DNA of 64,000 nucleotides from Roseivivax lentus (GCF_900156805.1 NZ_FTOQ01000001.1:496001-560000); one strand, 5' to 3'. Positions 41,292 through 53,721 are shown, counted from the stretch's first letter. Numbers and translations are program-made. Notes: a model not told the origin generated them from the letters alone.

Positions 41292-41957
41292 ATGGCCAAG
41301 CTATATCACGTGCCCCTATCTCCGTTCTGCCGCAAGGTGCGTCTCAGCCTCGCCGAGAAGAAGATCGAGTGCGAGCTGATCGAGGAGCGCTACTGGGAGC
41401 GTGATCCCGACTTCATCCGCCGCAATCCGGCCGCCAAGGTCCCGGTCCTGAAGATCGACGGCAAGACCATGGCCGAGTCCGCGGCGATCTGCGAATGGAT
41501 CGAGGAAAGCTACCCCGAGCCCTCGCTGATGCCGAAAGGCGCCGATGCCCGCTACGAGGTGCGGCGGCTGATCGGCTGGTTCGACGACAAGTTCCACAGC
41601 GAGGTGACGTCGAAGCTCCTGTACGAGCGGGTGAACAAGAAGGTGATGAAGGCGGGCTTTCCCGACAGCGCCAACGTCAAGGCGGGCGCCAAGGCGATCA
41701 AGTATCACCTGGATTACATGGCCTGGCTGCTCGATCACCGTCGCTGGCTCGCGGGCGACGTCATGACGCTGGCGGATTTCGCGGCGGCCGCGCATCTGTC
41801 ATCGCTCGATTACATCTCGGACGTGGACTGGAACCGGCAGGCGACGGTCAAGGACTGGTACGCGAAGATCAAGTCGCGCCCGGCCTTTCGCCGCATCCTG
41901 GCCGACCAGGTGCCGGGCTTCCCGCCGCCCAAGCATTATGCCGATCTCGACTTTTGA
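41292..41957 (+). CDS. fzlA: FzlA-type glutathione S-transferase-fold division protein
   Basis: 221 residues. GST fold: thioredoxin-like N-terminus MAKLYHVPLSPFCRKVRL, PAAKVPVLKIDGKTMAESAAICEW, then a helical domain. The C-terminal segment KSRPAFRRIL..VPGFPPPKHYADLDF closely follows FzlA of Caulobacter and relatives, which binds FtsZ and promotes constriction rather than acting as a conjugating enzyme. The assignment is from remembered family sequence. ATG 41292 starts the domain; the frame is open from a GTG nine bases earlier. It is followed by queG after 24 bases. Confidence 0.85.
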   Translation: MAKLYHVPLSPFCRKVRLSLAEKKIECELIEERYWERDPDFIRRNPAAKVPVLKIDGKTMAESAAICEWIEESYPEPSLMPKGADARYEVRRLIGWFDDKFHSEVTSKLLYERVNKKVMKAGFPDSANVKAGAKAIKYHLDYMAWLLDHRRWLAGDVMTLADFAAAAHLSSLDYISDVDWNRQATVKDWYAKIKSRPAFRRILADQVPGFPPPKHYADLDF

Positions 41958-41981
41958 GCGCGGCGCGCCTCGGGGGTCGGT

Positions 41982-43022
41982 TTGGACCTGACGCAGCGCC
42001 TGAAGGCAGAGGCGGAGGCGGTGGGGTTCACGGCCTGCCGCATCACCGGGCCGGATGCGATCCCGGAGGTGCCCGAGCGGCTGCGCGCCTTTCTCGACAA
42101 GGGCTATCACGGCCAGATGGGCTGGCTGGCAGACCGCGCGGCCTGGCGCGGCGATCCGCAGGCGCTCTGGCCCGAGGCGCGGTCGGTCATCATGCTGGGC
42201 GAGGCCTACACGCCCGGGCACGATCCGCTGGCGGTGCTGGAGACGCCCGACCGCGCGGCGATCTCGGTCTATGCGCAGAACCGCGATTACCACAACGTGG
42301 TCAAGAAGCGGCTGAAGCGGCTGGGGCGCTGGCTGATCGACGCGGCCGAGGGCGCGCCGGAGATCAAGGTCTTCGTCGATACCGCGCCGGTGGCGGAAAA
42401 GCCGCTGGGGCAGGCGGCGGGGCTCGGCTGGCAGGGCAAGCATACCAATCTCGTGAGCCGCGAGATGGGATCGTGGTTCTTTCTCGGCGCGATCTTCACC
42501 ACGCTCGACCTCGCGCGGGATGCGCCCGAGGACGATCATTGCGGATCCTGCCGCGCCTGTCTCGACATCTGTCCGACCGATGCCTTCCCGGCGCCCTACC
42601 GGCTCGACGCGCGGCGCTGCATCTCCTACCTCACGATCGAGCATAAGGGCCCGGTGGCCGAGGATCTGCGCGCGAAGATGGGCAACCGGATCTATGGCTG
42701 CGACGATTGCCTCGCGGTCTGCCCGTGGAACAAGTTCGCCGCCGAGGCGCGGGAGGTGAAATACCACGCCCGGCCCGACCTTCTGGCGCCCGACCTCGCG
42801 GAGCTGGCGGCGCTCGACGATGCGGGGTTCCGCGCGCGGTTCTCGGGCTCGCCCATCAAGCGGATCGGGCGGGACCGTTTCGTGCGCAACGTGCTTTACG
42901 CCATCGGGAATTCCGGGCGTCCGGACTTGCGCCGCGCGGCCGCTGCCTTGGCGGACGATCCCGACGCGACCGTCCGCGATGCCGCGTCCTGGGCGCTCGG
43001 CCAGCTGCCCCAGACCGAATAG
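41982..43022 (+). CDS. queG: Epoxyqueuosine reductase
   Basis: 346 residues from a TTG start (TTGGACCTGACG), chosen because the family begins about here. It performs the last step of queuosine synthesis in tRNA, reducing epoxyqueuosine with cobalamin. Two 4Fe-4S binding sites are seen: [12 protein letters not shown] near 180 and [10 protein letters not shown] near 240. [20 protein letters not shown] near 128 is the family signature with the catalytic aspartate. A HEAT-like C-terminus ([19 protein letters not shown]) is normal for the full-length form. Confidence 0.95.
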   Translation: MDLTQRLKAEAEAVGFTACRITGPDAIPEVPERLRAFLDKGYHGQMGWLADRAAWRGDPQALWPEARSVIMLGEAYTPGHDPLAVLETPDRAAISVYAQNRDYHNVVKKRLKRLGRWLIDAAEGAPEIKVFVDTAPVAEKPLGQAAGLGWQGKHTNLVSREMGSWFFLGAIFTTLDLARDAPEDDHCGSCRACLDICPTDAFPAPYRLDARRCISYLTIEHKGPVAEDLRAKMGNRIYGCDDCLAVCPWNKFAAEAREVKYHARPDLLAPDLAELAALDDAGFRARFSGSPIKRIGRDRFVRNVLYAIGNSGRPDLRRAAAALADDPDATVRDAASWALGQLPQTE

Positions 43023-43161
43023 CGCCGCTGGCACCTGTCCCGCGCCGCGCCGGGCGTTGGGGCCCCGCCACAGGCAAGTGCCGTGATCCGGTGCCGCACC
43101 CCTTTGTTTTCAGCCGCCCTTACCCCACATTAGGACCAACCAACACCGAGAAGGGGGCCAT

Positions 43162-43611
43162 ATGGCAGAGTATCGCAAAGACCCGGACGTGATCGCCACG
43201 CTCGATCCCGAAAGCTACCGCGTGACGCAGGAAAACGGCACCGAGCGGCCGGGCACCGGGGCCTATCTCGGCAACAAGGAGCCGGGCATCTATGTCGATA
43301 TCGTCTCGGGCGAGCCGCTGTTCGCCTCGTCGACGAAATACGAATCGGGCTGCGGCTGGCCGAGCTTCGTGAAGCCCATCGAGCCCGAGAACATCACCGA
43401 GCTGCGCGATGTCTCGATGGGGATGATCCGCACCGAAGTGCGCTCCAAGCATGGCGACAGCCATCTCGGGCACGTCTTCCCCGACGGTCCGGCGGACCGG
43501 GGCGGGCTGCGCTACTGCATCAATTCGGCGGCCCTGCGTTTCGTCCATCGCGACGACATGGAGGCCGAGGGCTACGGCAAATATCTTGACCAAGTGGAGG
43601 AACGGGCATGA
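43162..43611 (+). CDS. msrB: Peptide methionine-R-sulfoxide reductase
   Basis: 149 residues. Signature GCGWPSF near residue 65 and catalytic C119 in [11 protein letters not shown]. It repairs the R epimer of methionine sulfoxide in proteins. The two CxxC pairs that bind structural zinc in many MsrB proteins are absent, which puts it in the metal-free subgroup. Start [10 protein letters not shown] has a GGGGG-type site upstream. The stop overlaps the msrA ATG (ATGA), giving a two-gene repair operon covering both sulfoxide epimers. Confidence 0.95.
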   Translation: MAEYRKDPDVIATLDPESYRVTQENGTERPGTGAYLGNKEPGIYVDIVSGEPLFASSTKYESGCGWPSFVKPIEPENITELRDVSMGMIRTEVRSKHGDSHLGHVFPDGPADRGGLRYCINSAALRFVHRDDMEAEGYGKYLDQVEERA

Positions 43612-44120
43612 GCGATCTCGAGCGCGCCGTCCTGGCGGGCGGCTGTTTCTGGGGCATGCAGGACCTGATCCGGAAGATGGACGGCGTCGAGAAGACGCGC
43701 GTCGGCTATACCGGCGGCGATGTGCCCAACGCGACCTATCGCAACCATGGCACCCATGCGGAGGGGATCGAGATCTGGTTCGATCCCGCGCGCATCTCGT
43801 ACCGGCGGATCCTGGAATACTTCTTCCAGATCCACGACCCGACCACGCGCAACCGGCAGGGCAACGATATCGGCATGTCCTACCGCTCTGCGATCTATTA
43901 CGTGGATGCGGATCAGAAGGCCGTGGCCGAGGACACGATCGCGGATGTGGAGGCATCGGGCCTCTGGCCCGGGCGAGTGGTGACCGAGGTCGAGCCGGTG
44001 GGCGATTTCTGGGAAGCGGAGCCCGAGCACCAGGATTACCTGGAGCGGATTCCCAATGGCTATACCTGCCATTTCCCGCGCCCCGACTGGGTGCTGCCGC
44101 GGCGCGACGCGGCGGAGTAG
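43608..44120 (+). CDS. msrA: Peptide methionine-S-sulfoxide reductase
   Basis: 170 residues with catalytic C13 in the family motif GGCFWGMQ, followed by [24 protein letters not shown] and YRSAIYY. It reduces the S epimer of methionine sulfoxide. C-terminal resolving cysteines seen in some relatives are reduced to one ([11 protein letters not shown]). It is translationally coupled to msrB. An inverted repeat downstream (44130) probably marks the operon end. Confidence 0.95.
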   Translation: MSDLERAVLAGGCFWGMQDLIRKMDGVEKTRVGYTGGDVPNATYRNHGTHAEGIEIWFDPARISYRRILEYFFQIHDPTTRNRQGNDIGMSYRSAIYYVDADQKAVAEDTIADVEASGLWPGRVVTEVEPVGDFWEAEPEHQDYLERIPNGYTCHFPRPDWVLPRRDAAE

Positions 44121-44129
44121 AGCAATGAA

Positions 44130-44163
44130 GAACGCGCCCGGCTGGGGATAGCCGGGCGCGTTC
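44130..44163. terminator. Long inverted repeat after msrA
   Basis: GAACGCGCCCGGCT and AGCCGGGCGCGTTC, 14-bp perfect arms with a 6-base loop. No T run follows, so it may be a structure-dependent terminator or mRNA stabiliser. Confidence 0.7.
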
Positions 44164-44261
44164 ACGTGCAGTCGGGGGAAACGAGCGACTTGACCTGGAG
44201 GGTCGTCCTGACGTTACGCGCAAAACCATTACGCAAAGGTTAAGCGCAGCGCGAAGTGTCG

Positions 44262-44276
44262 TTAACGTCCGTTTAA
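44262..44276. promoter_or_regulatory. CtrA-type box upstream of radC
   Basis: TTAA-CGTCCGT-TTAA, followed by CC, is an exact full CtrA site (TTAA-N7-TTAA). It ends 24 bases before the radC ATG. The preceding 100 bases are relatively AT-rich, consistent with a promoter. Confidence 0.7.
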
Positions 44277-44300
44277 CCGGACGTGCGCTAGATCCGGGGG

Positions 44301-45050
44301 ATGGCACGTCACGGCTTCTCCGACCTGCAAGGGACCCTGTTCGAACCGCCGCGGCGGGATGCGGGCGGGCCGGTCCTGCCCTCCTATATCCGCGATCACC
44401 GGCAGCGCTTGCGCGCGCGCTTCACCGAAGGCGGAGCCGAGGCGGTGCCCGATTACGAGATGCTGGAACTGGTGCTGTTCCGGGCCATTCCGCGCCGGGA
44501 CGTGAAACCGCTGGCGCGGCTGCTCATCGACACGTTCGGCGATTTCGCGCGGGTTCTCTCGGCGCCGCGGGCGCGGCTTCTCGAGGTGGCCGGCATGGGC
44601 GAGGCGGTGATCTGCGAGCTGAAGATCGTCGAGGCCGCGGCGCAGCGCCTGGCCCGGGGGCGCGTCCTGAACCGGCCCGTCGTCTCGAGCTGGGACGCGC
44701 TTCTGGAGTATTGCCATGCCGCGCTCTCCCACAAGGATATCGAGGAGTTCCGCGTGCTGTTCCTCGACCGCAAGAACGTGCTGATCGCCGACGAGGCGCA
44801 GGGGCGGGGCACGGTCGACCACGTGCCCGTCTACCCGCGCGAGATCATGAAGCGCGCGCTGGAAATCAACGCCTCGGCGCTGATCCTCGTGCACAATCAC
44901 CCCTCGGGTGATCCGTCGCCGTCGCAGGCCGATATCGCCATGACCGACGAGATCGCGCGCGCCGGTGAGGCGCTGGGCGTGACGCTGCACGACCACCTGG
45001 TGATCGGCAAGAGCCGCGAGCTGAGCTTTCGCGCCGAGGGGCTGATCTGA
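44301..45050 (+). CDS. radC: RadC/JAB-domain DNA repair-associated protein
   Basis: 249 residues. The N-terminal part has a helix-hairpin-helix-like region (YEMLELVLFRAIPRRDVKPLARLL; LEVAGMGEAVICELK). The C-terminal MPN/JAB domain has the metal motif HNHPSGDPSPSQAD (H198, H200, D209). Despite its name its repair role is unproven; in Rhodobacterales, CtrA is known to control recombination and competence-type genes, and the CtrA box here fits that group. MARHGFSD was taken as start because the upstream DNA carries the promoter elements. Confidence 0.92.
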   Translation: MARHGFSDLQGTLFEPPRRDAGGPVLPSYIRDHRQRLRARFTEGGAEAVPDYEMLELVLFRAIPRRDVKPLARLLIDTFGDFARVLSAPRARLLEVAGMGEAVICELKIVEAAAQRLARGRVLNRPVVSSWDALLEYCHAALSHKDIEEFRVLFLDRKNVLIADEAQGRGTVDHVPVYPREIMKRALEINASALILVHNHPSGDPSPSQADIAMTDEIARAGEALGVTLHDHLVIGKSRELSFRAEGLI

Positions 45051-45078
45051 CCGCGGGCCGCACGCCGCACGCGGCGGC

Positions 45079-46740
45079 TCAGTCGAGCCAGACCTCGACC
45101 CGGCGATTGGCGCCCCGGCCCCAGGTCGTGTCGTCGCAGGCCATGGGCATCGCCTCGCCGAAGGCATCGGCGCGGGTCGACAGGCGGCCCGGGTCGGCGG
45201 CCTCGGCCGCTTCGAGCACCGCCGCGCGCACGGCCTCGGCGCGTTTGCGGGCGATGGCGCGATTGGCCGCTGCCGGGCCGACCCCGTCGGAAAATCCGGC
45301 GAAAAGGATGTCGCGCGTGTCAAAGAGCCCGGCCTCGATCGCCGCGGCAAGGCCCGCGACATTGGCCCGCGACTGCGCATCGAGCCGGGCGGAACCGGGT
45401 TCGAACCGGAACGAGGTGGTCAGCCGACGGCGCGGAGCGAGCGTTTCCTGCAGGCGTTTGAGCTCCGACAGGCCGGCCTCGCCCTCGGCCACGGCGATGG
45501 CATTGGCCAGCCGTGCGCCCTGATCGGCGATCGGGACCTCCTCGCTGGCCTGGTCGGTGAAGCCCACGCGGCGGATGACGTTCTGCGCGGGCGGAGAGGC
45601 GGCATAGGCAAGGAAATCCCGGGCGATCTTGGGCAGGCGCCGGGCGGGCAGATAGAGGAACATGGGCGCGGTGAGCGGCCAGTCCTCGGTCTTGATGGTG
45701 CGCCGCGTGGCGCGCAGGATGAAGCCGCATTCGCCGGTCAGGGCGAGCGGCCTTGCGAGGCCGGTTTCCGAAAAGCTGGCGATGCCGAGGCCGAACGGGT
45801 CGATGGCCACGGCGCCTGCCAGCGCATCCTGCGTCGCATGGCGCAGCACATTGCCCGCCACGCCCGAGGCGCGGGCATCGGTCAGCCGTCGCTCGATGCT
45901 TTGCGCGAGGCCCGAGGTGACCGCGGGCAGGTGCAGGGTGATGGGCGCATCCGGCCCGCCAAGGGCGGTCCAATTTTCGATCCGCCCCGCCAGCACGCCT
46001 TCAAGTGCGGCGATGGAGATTGCCTCGACGGGATTGGCGGCCGCCACCACGGGCACCAGCGCGTCGAGCGCCAGCACCCGGCTCCACTTGGCCTGCCGCA
46101 GATCGCCGAGCCCGGCTTCGGCGGCGCGGGCGGCCTCGTCGGGGCGAATCTCGCGCAGGGCCATCACCATGTCGGCCTCGTCGGCCAGAAGATCGGCGAA
46201 GCCTTCGTCGGTGTTGGAATTGGCGATGACGAACCGCGCGAGCCTCTTGCCGGTGACGCCGTCGCCGAGCGTGTAGATGGTTTCGGTGCCGGTTTCGCCC
46301 TCGGTCCCGCCGCTGCGGTCGGCGACGTAGCCTTCGCGAAGCGCGAAGCCTTCGATCAGCGCGGGCAGCAGCACGCGGCCGATCGTGCCCGACCCCGACA
46401 GGCGCAGCTCGGCCACGAAATCGGTGAGCGAGGGGCAGGCCACGCCTTCGCAGCGCACGCCGGAGCTGTCGACCGTCAGCTCGCCGTATTGCGAGGCGAT
46501 GCGGTAGAACTCGCCGTCGAAGCCCAGAAGCGTGCCGGTGATCGACACGCCGCCATCCTGGCTGCGCAGGGTCACGTCATCGGCGACCTGCGCCGGGGCC
46601 GGCGCCGGCGACAGCGAAAGCGCCCATGCCAGCGCGAGGGACGCCGCATGCCGGATCGTTGTGACGAAATGCGGGATGGTGCGCCCCTCCAAACAGCCCG
46701 AACCGGGCGCGAGTGTCCGCGCCCGGTCCGGGAAGATCAA
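45079..46740 (-). CDS. Phosphate-binding-protein-like domain fused to OmpA peptidoglycan-binding domain
   Basis: Up to 553 residues. A signal peptide (SLALAWALSLSPAPAPAQ) lies about 35 residues in, so the true start may be later, for example a TTG beginning MEGRTIPHF. After a short N-terminal module (about 50-110) comes a PstS-like periplasmic binding fold (VIANSNTDEGFADLL, VPVVAAANPVEAIS, IENWTALGG). A C-terminal OmpA-like domain follows (SFRFEPGSARLDAQSRANVAGLA, GFSDGVGPAAANRAIARKRAEAV, GRGANRRVEVWLD), which binds peptidoglycan. It probably sits in the periplasm on the cell wall; the ligand is unknown. Confidence 0.82.
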   Translation of the reverse strand: MIFPDRARTLAPGSGCLEGRTIPHFVTTIRHAASLALAWALSLSPAPAPAQVADDVTLRSQDGGVSITGTLLGFDGEFYRIASQYGELTVDSSGVRCEGVACPSLTDFVAELRLSGSGTIGRVLLPALIEGFALREGYVADRSGGTEGETGTETIYTLGDGVTGKRLARFVIANSNTDEGFADLLADEADMVMALREIRPDEAARAAEAGLGDLRQAKWSRVLALDALVPVVAAANPVEAISIAALEGVLAGRIENWTALGGPDAPITLHLPAVTSGLAQSIERRLTDARASGVAGNVLRHATQDALAGAVAIDPFGLGIASFSETGLARPLALTGECGFILRATRRTIKTEDWPLTAPMFLYLPARRLPKIARDFLAYAASPPAQNVIRRVGFTDQASEEVPIADQGARLANAIAVAEGEAGLSELKRLQETLAPRRRLTTSFRFEPGSARLDAQSRANVAGLAAAIEAGLFDTRDILFAGFSDGVGPAAANRAIARKRAEAVRAAVLEAAEAADPGRLSTRADAFGEAMPMACDDTTWGRGANRRVEVWLD

Positions 46741-46759
46741 GGGCCGCGTCGGGCCTATC

Positions 46760-47785
46760 TCAGCGGGCTGCGACCTCGATGTCGCGGACCACGCCGTCGA
46801 GGACGAGGAAGTCGCCCACCGCGTCGCAATCGGGCATCGCCAGCGACACTTCCTGCGTGCCGAGCCGGCCTTCGGAGCTCCAGTGCAGGGTCTGGGCCGA
46901 TACGTCGTCGCCGCAATTGGCGGCGGTGATCTCGGCCTCGACGCTGAGGCTCACGGCGCCTTCGACCTGCGCGGTCCCGGCGGGGAAGGAATAGATCTCG
47001 GCCAGCAGCGGCTCGGGTGCGGCGGCATCGCCGAGGCGGGTCAGGAACCCGCCTTCGCCGCGCGCCGCGGTCTCGACGGAGCCCGGCGCGCCGGACCAGA
47101 CATGGCCCGCGGCGAAGTAATCGGCGCCCATCTCGCGGGCATGGAGCTGCAGCCCGCTGTCGCCGCGCCATTGCAGCGCGGTGCGCTCGTAGAAGGCCAG
47201 CGACGGCACGGCGGCCTGCGCGATGGCGCCATCGCCCGAGGCGAAGGACAGGATGAAGACCGCCTGTTCCGAGAGCGCGGGCACATCGAGCGACAGCGAG
47301 CCGTCGGGCTGCATCGTCGCGGTGAACATCAGGCCGGAATGGTGCACGGTGAGCCGTTCGGAGCCGTGGCAGGGCGCGGTCACGTCGAGGGCGACCATCG
47401 CGCCCGCCGTTGCGGCGGCACTGGCAATGATGTCGCAGGCAAAGCCGGTCTCGGGGGCTTCGGCGGGCAGCGCGGTGGCATCCGTGGCCGTGCCGCTGTC
47501 GATCGCGGCCATCTCGACGGGTGCGTCCGGCAATTGCGCGGGGGCGGCGTCCGCGCCGGGCAGTTGCGGCAGCGTGGCGGCGCCGAGGACCGGGACCGTC
47601 TGCGTCGGTTCGGCTGCGGCCTCGGCCTCGATCGTGGCGGGGGCCGCGGTGTCGGTGATGCCCGTGACCTCGACGGGGCCGGTGGGCCCGCCCAGGAAGG
47701 GCACGCCGAATTGCATCACGTAGCCGATTGCAAAGGCACAGGTCGCGGTGCCGATCGCGAGAGCGCGGGTCTTGGGGCTGGCCAT
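46760..47785 (-). CDS. Membrane-anchored periplasmic protein of unknown function
   Basis: 341 residues from the ATG preceded by GGAGG. One N-terminal membrane helix (about 9-29, LAIGTATCAFAIGYVMQFGV) is followed by a long Ala/Pro/Thr-rich linker (about 30-110). A C-terminal region with six cysteines (FACDI, APCHG, ANCGDD, MPDCDA) and beta-strand-like sequence follows. No family was recognised. The gene lies 19 bases before the OmpA-fusion gene on the same strand, so the two may form an operon acting at the cell envelope. Confidence 0.72.
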   Translation of the reverse strand: MASPKTRALAIGTATCAFAIGYVMQFGVPFLGGPTGPVEVTGITDTAAPATIEAEAAAEPTQTVPVLGAATLPQLPGADAAPAQLPDAPVEMAAIDSGTATDATALPAEAPETGFACDIIASAAATAGAMVALDVTAPCHGSERLTVHHSGLMFTATMQPDGSLSLDVPALSEQAVFILSFASGDGAIAQAAVPSLAFYERTALQWRGDSGLQLHAREMGADYFAAGHVWSGAPGSVETAARGEGGFLTRLGDAAAPEPLLAEIYSFPAGTAQVEGAVSLSVEAEITAANCGDDVSAQTLHWSSEGRLGTQEVSLAMPDCDAVGDFLVLDGVVRDIEVAAR

Positions 47786-47968
47786 CGTAACCTCCGGAGA
47801 GACGGTTTCATTCCCGATCTTGATGCCTGCCCAAGGTGGCGATGATGGGGCAAAGGCGTGCATCGGGTGCGGCGTTTCCAAGGCGGAAACAATATCGGGG
47901 CGGGGCGATCACAATCCGGGCGCAGGCGCCAATAGCCCGGGCGCGCCCGGATTTCGATGCGGCAAGGC

Positions 47969-48637
47969 TCAGCCGATGGTGATTCCCGCCGCGGGATCGG
48001 TATAGCCATGCGCGGCCAGCGCCGCGGCTTCAAGGCGCGCCACCCGGTCGAACAGCGCGGGATCCCAGGTGAGTGTCATCCGCGGGCTGACCCCGTGGGC
48101 CGGGCTGTCGAAGATCGCCGTTTCCGGAATGCCGAGCCCTGCCGCGCGGTTGAACGCCGCCAGATCGTCGCGGATCGTCTCGTTCTTCAGGATATGGGCA
48201 CCCGAGGCGGCGCAATAGGCGGCATACATGCCGCTGACGAAGCCCGGCGCGCGGGTGGTGATCTTGTCGAGGAAGGTGTTGAAATCGTCGTCGGTGATCT
48301 CGTTCAGCGGCGACATCACGTGCCAGTTCGCGGCCTGGCCCGGCTGGCCCCAGCGGCGAAATTCCTTCGAGGTCTGGTACTTGAACCAGCTCTCGTACCA
48401 GCGCATCGGATGGCGCACGACGGCGAGATAGCGCAGCTTTCCCTTCGGCAGAACCCGGCGGCGGAAATAGCCGCCCTTGGCCTGGCGCACCTGCCCGGCG
48501 ATCAGGTCGTAGGTGGCGTGCTTGTGACTGACCGAGGCCACGACCAGGTCGTGATCGGAGAGGATCTTGGTCAGCCAGTTTCCCCCGGTCTTGGGGATGT
48601 GCAGGTAGACGATATCGTCCTTCAGCAAGAGCGCCAT
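47969..48637 (-). CDS. Sulfotransferase-like protein
   Basis: 222 residues. The N-terminal nucleotide-binding motif YLHIPKTGGNWLTKIL (12-27) is the 5'-phosphosulfate loop of PAPS-dependent sulfotransferases, and AVVRHPMRWYESWF near residue 72 is the 3'-phosphate motif. The C-terminal half is less conserved. It may sulfate a cell-surface sugar or lipid. MALLLKDDIV was taken as start; an in-frame ATG 63 bases upstream lies close to secA and lacks support. Orientation is the same as secA, 88 bases downstream of it. Confidence 0.75.
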   Translation of the reverse strand: MALLLKDDIVYLHIPKTGGNWLTKILSDHDLVVASVSHKHATYDLIAGQVRQAKGGYFRRRVLPKGKLRYLAVVRHPMRWYESWFKYQTSKEFRRWGQPGQAANWHVMSPLNEITDDDFNTFLDKITTRAPGFVSGMYAAYCAASGAHILKNETIRDDLAAFNRAAGLGIPETAIFDSPAHGVSPRMTLTWDPALFDRVARLEAAALAAHGYTDPAAGITIG

Positions 48638-48725
48638 GATCCGCCGTGCCTCCGCTTTCCGTCTCGGGGGGGGCGCCGCACGCTGCCCGGCGCAAGTCAC
48701 GCCGGGCGCGGTGCGGCTGGCCGGG

Positions 48726-51461
<2,736 letters not shown>

Positions 51462-51638
51462 ACGCTCTCTTTCGCCTGTCACCATCTCGTGTGCCGGCAT
51501 CTGCTTGCCCGTCCTGCACCGAGCCCATACACAAATGGGGAGATAAGACCGGCTACGCAGAGCCCTGTGGCGATGTAAGGGCCGGTCTTCTGACTGTCAA
51601 CGCTGCCCCTGAGACGGGCCGCAGAAAGAGGTGTTTCC

Positions 51639-52484
51639 ATGCCCCGCACGAGCCTGAAAATCGTCACCGCCGCGCTGATCGCATGCGCGCCGCCCGCTTT
51701 CGCGCAGGACGACGTCGCGATCGATACCGTGGTGGCCACGGTCAACGGCGCGGAGATCACGCTCGGTCACATGCTGATGCTGCGCACCACGCTGCCCGAG
51801 CAGTACCAGCAGCTGCCCGCCAACGTGCTGTTCGATGGCATCCTGAACCAGATGATCCAGCAGGAAGCGCTGTCGCAGTCGGAAAACGCCGAGGAAACCG
51901 ATGTCGTGCGCCTGTCGCTCGAGAACCAGCGCCGGGCGCTGCTGTCCTCGCAGGTGATGAGCGACTTCGTTCCGGGCGAGTTTTCCGAGGCCGACATCCA
52001 GGCCGCCTACGAGGCGCAATACGGCAACGAGACCGGCACCGAATACAACGCCTCGCACATCCTCGTGGAGACCGAGGAAGAGGCGGCGGCGCTGGTGACC
52101 GAGCTCGAGGGCGGCGCGGATTTCGCCGAGCTCGCGCGCGAGAAATCCGCCGGCCCGTCCGGTCCCAACGGCGGCAGCCTCGGCTGGTTCGAGGCCGGCC
52201 AGATGGTCGCGCCGTTCCAGGCGGCGGTCGAGACGCTGGAGGCGGGCGAGTTCTCCGCGCCGGTCGAGACCCAGTTCGGCTGGCACGTTGTGAAGCTGAA
52301 CGAGACCCGCCTGAAGGAGGCCCCGGCCCTCGACACCGTGCGCGACGAGATCGTGAACGCGCTCTCCGAAGAGGCCGTGGCGAACGGGATCGACGCGGCG
52401 GTCGCCGAGGCCGACGTGACTCGCCCCGGGGATGCGCTCGACCCCAATGTTCTCAACCGTCTGGACCTTCTGGGAACGCGCTGA
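51639..52484 (+). CDS. Periplasmic parvulin-type peptidyl-prolyl isomerase
   Basis: 281 residues with a Sec signal ending APPAFA and no lipobox. An N-terminal chaperone-like helical region (about 25-130) is followed by a rotamase domain (about 135-230): YNASHILVETEEEAA, FAELAREKSAGPSGPNGGSLGWF and FGWHVVKLNE. It helps fold exported proteins, which suits its position divergent from secA. argJ begins two bases after its stop region, so the two are co-transcribed despite unrelated roles, a pairing often seen in this order. Confidence 0.93.
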   Translation: MPRTSLKIVTAALIACAPPAFAQDDVAIDTVVATVNGAEITLGHMLMLRTTLPEQYQQLPANVLFDGILNQMIQQEALSQSENAEETDVVRLSLENQRRALLSSQVMSDFVPGEFSEADIQAAYEAQYGNETGTEYNASHILVETEEEAAALVTELEGGADFAELAREKSAGPSGPNGGSLGWFEAGQMVAPFQAAVETLEAGEFSAPVETQFGWHVVKLNETRLKEAPALDTVRDEIVNALSEEAVANGIDAAVAEADVTRPGDALDPNVLNRLDLLGTR

Positions 52485-52485
52485 C

Positions 52486-53721
52486 ATGGCCAAGACCCTC
52501 GCGCGTTCGCCGCTGGCGCCCGATGCCTTTCCGGCGCTGCCGGTCATCAAGGGCGTGCGCTTCGCCTCCGCCGCGGCGGGGGTCAAATATGCCGGGCGCA
52601 ACGACGTGATGCTGGCGCATCTGGTGCCGGGCTCGACCGTGGCGGGGGTGTTCACGCGCTCGGCCACGCGTTCGGCGCCGGTGCTCGATTGCCAGGCCAA
52701 GATCGGGCGCGACCCGAAGGACGGCGACGGCGCGGCGATCCTGGTGAATTCCGGCAACTCCAACGCCTTTACCGGGCGCGCGGGCGAAGGATCGGTGAAG
52801 GCCCTGTGCGAGGCGGTCTCGACGGCGATGGACCTGCCCACGGAGCGGGTCTTCACCTCCTCGACCGGGGTGATCGGCGAGCGGCTGCCGCATGAGCGGA
52901 TCGTGGCGAAGGTCGCCGACCTCGTGGCCGGGCTCGACGAGGCCGGGATCGCGGGTGCTGCGCAGGCGATCATGACCACCGACACCTTCCCCAAGGGCGC
53001 CACGGCGGAGATCGAGGTCGCGGGCGCGCCGGTGAAGATCGCGGGCATCGCCAAGGGCTCGGGCATGATCGCGCCCGACATGGCGACGATGCTGGTCTAC
53101 ATCTTCACCGACGCCGCCATCGACCGCGAAGACCTGCAGGCGCTTGTCTCGGGGATCAACGACCGGACCTTCAACTGCATCACCGTGGACAGCGACACAT
53201 CCACCTCGGACACGCTTCTGATGGGTGCGACGGGGGCGTCGGGGGTGCGGGTGGACCGTAACACGACGGCTTTCGTGGAGGCGCTGGAGCGCGTCTTTCT
53301 CGATCTCGCGCAGCTGGTCGTGCGCGACGGTGAGGGGGCCACGAAGTTCGTCACCGTGCGCGTCTCCGGCGCCGAGAGCGCGGCGGATGCCCGCGTCCAC
53401 GCCCTCTCCATCGCCAACTCGCCGCTGGTGAAGACCGCCATCGCGGGCGAGGACCCGAACTGGGGCCGGGTCGTGATGGCCATCGGCAAGTCGGGTGCCG
53501 CGGCGGATCGGGACCTGCTGTCGATCCGCTTCGGCGACGTTGTGGTGGCCGAGAAGGGCTGGGTGTCGCCGGATTATCGCGAAGAGATGGGGGCCGCGGT
53601 GATGCGCGAACCCGAGATCGAGATATCGGTGGATCTGGGGTTGGGCGAGGGCGACGCGACCGTGTGGACCTGCGACCTGACCCACGGCTACATCTCGATC
53701 AACGCGGATTACCGGTCGTAA
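52486..53721 (+). CDS. argJ: Bifunctional ornithine acetyltransferase / N-acetylglutamate synthase
   Basis: 411 residues. It recycles the acetyl group from N-acetylornithine to glutamate in the arginine pathway. The self-cleavage site and nucleophile is T201 in GMIAPDMATML. Other motifs are ILVNSGNSNAFTG near 85, SSTGVIGERLP, and the C-terminal DLTHGYISINADYRS. The precursor is expected to split into alpha and beta chains before T201. It begins one base after the parvulin gene stop. The 3' side is the 224-bp repeat region. Confidence 0.96.
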   Translation: MAKTLARSPLAPDAFPALPVIKGVRFASAAAGVKYAGRNDVMLAHLVPGSTVAGVFTRSATRSAPVLDCQAKIGRDPKDGDGAAILVNSGNSNAFTGRAGEGSVKALCEAVSTAMDLPTERVFTSSTGVIGERLPHERIVAKVADLVAGLDEAGIAGAAQAIMTTDTFPKGATAEIEVAGAPVKIAGIAKGSGMIAPDMATMLVYIFTDAAIDREDLQALVSGINDRTFNCITVDSDTSTSDTLLMGATGASGVRVDRNTTAFVEALERVFLDLAQLVVRDGEGATKFVTVRVSGAESAADARVHALSIANSPLVKTAIAGEDPNWGRVVMAIGKSGAAADRDLLSIRFGDVVVAEKGWVSPDYREEMGAAVMREPEIEISVDLGLGEGDATVWTCDLTHGYISINADYRS

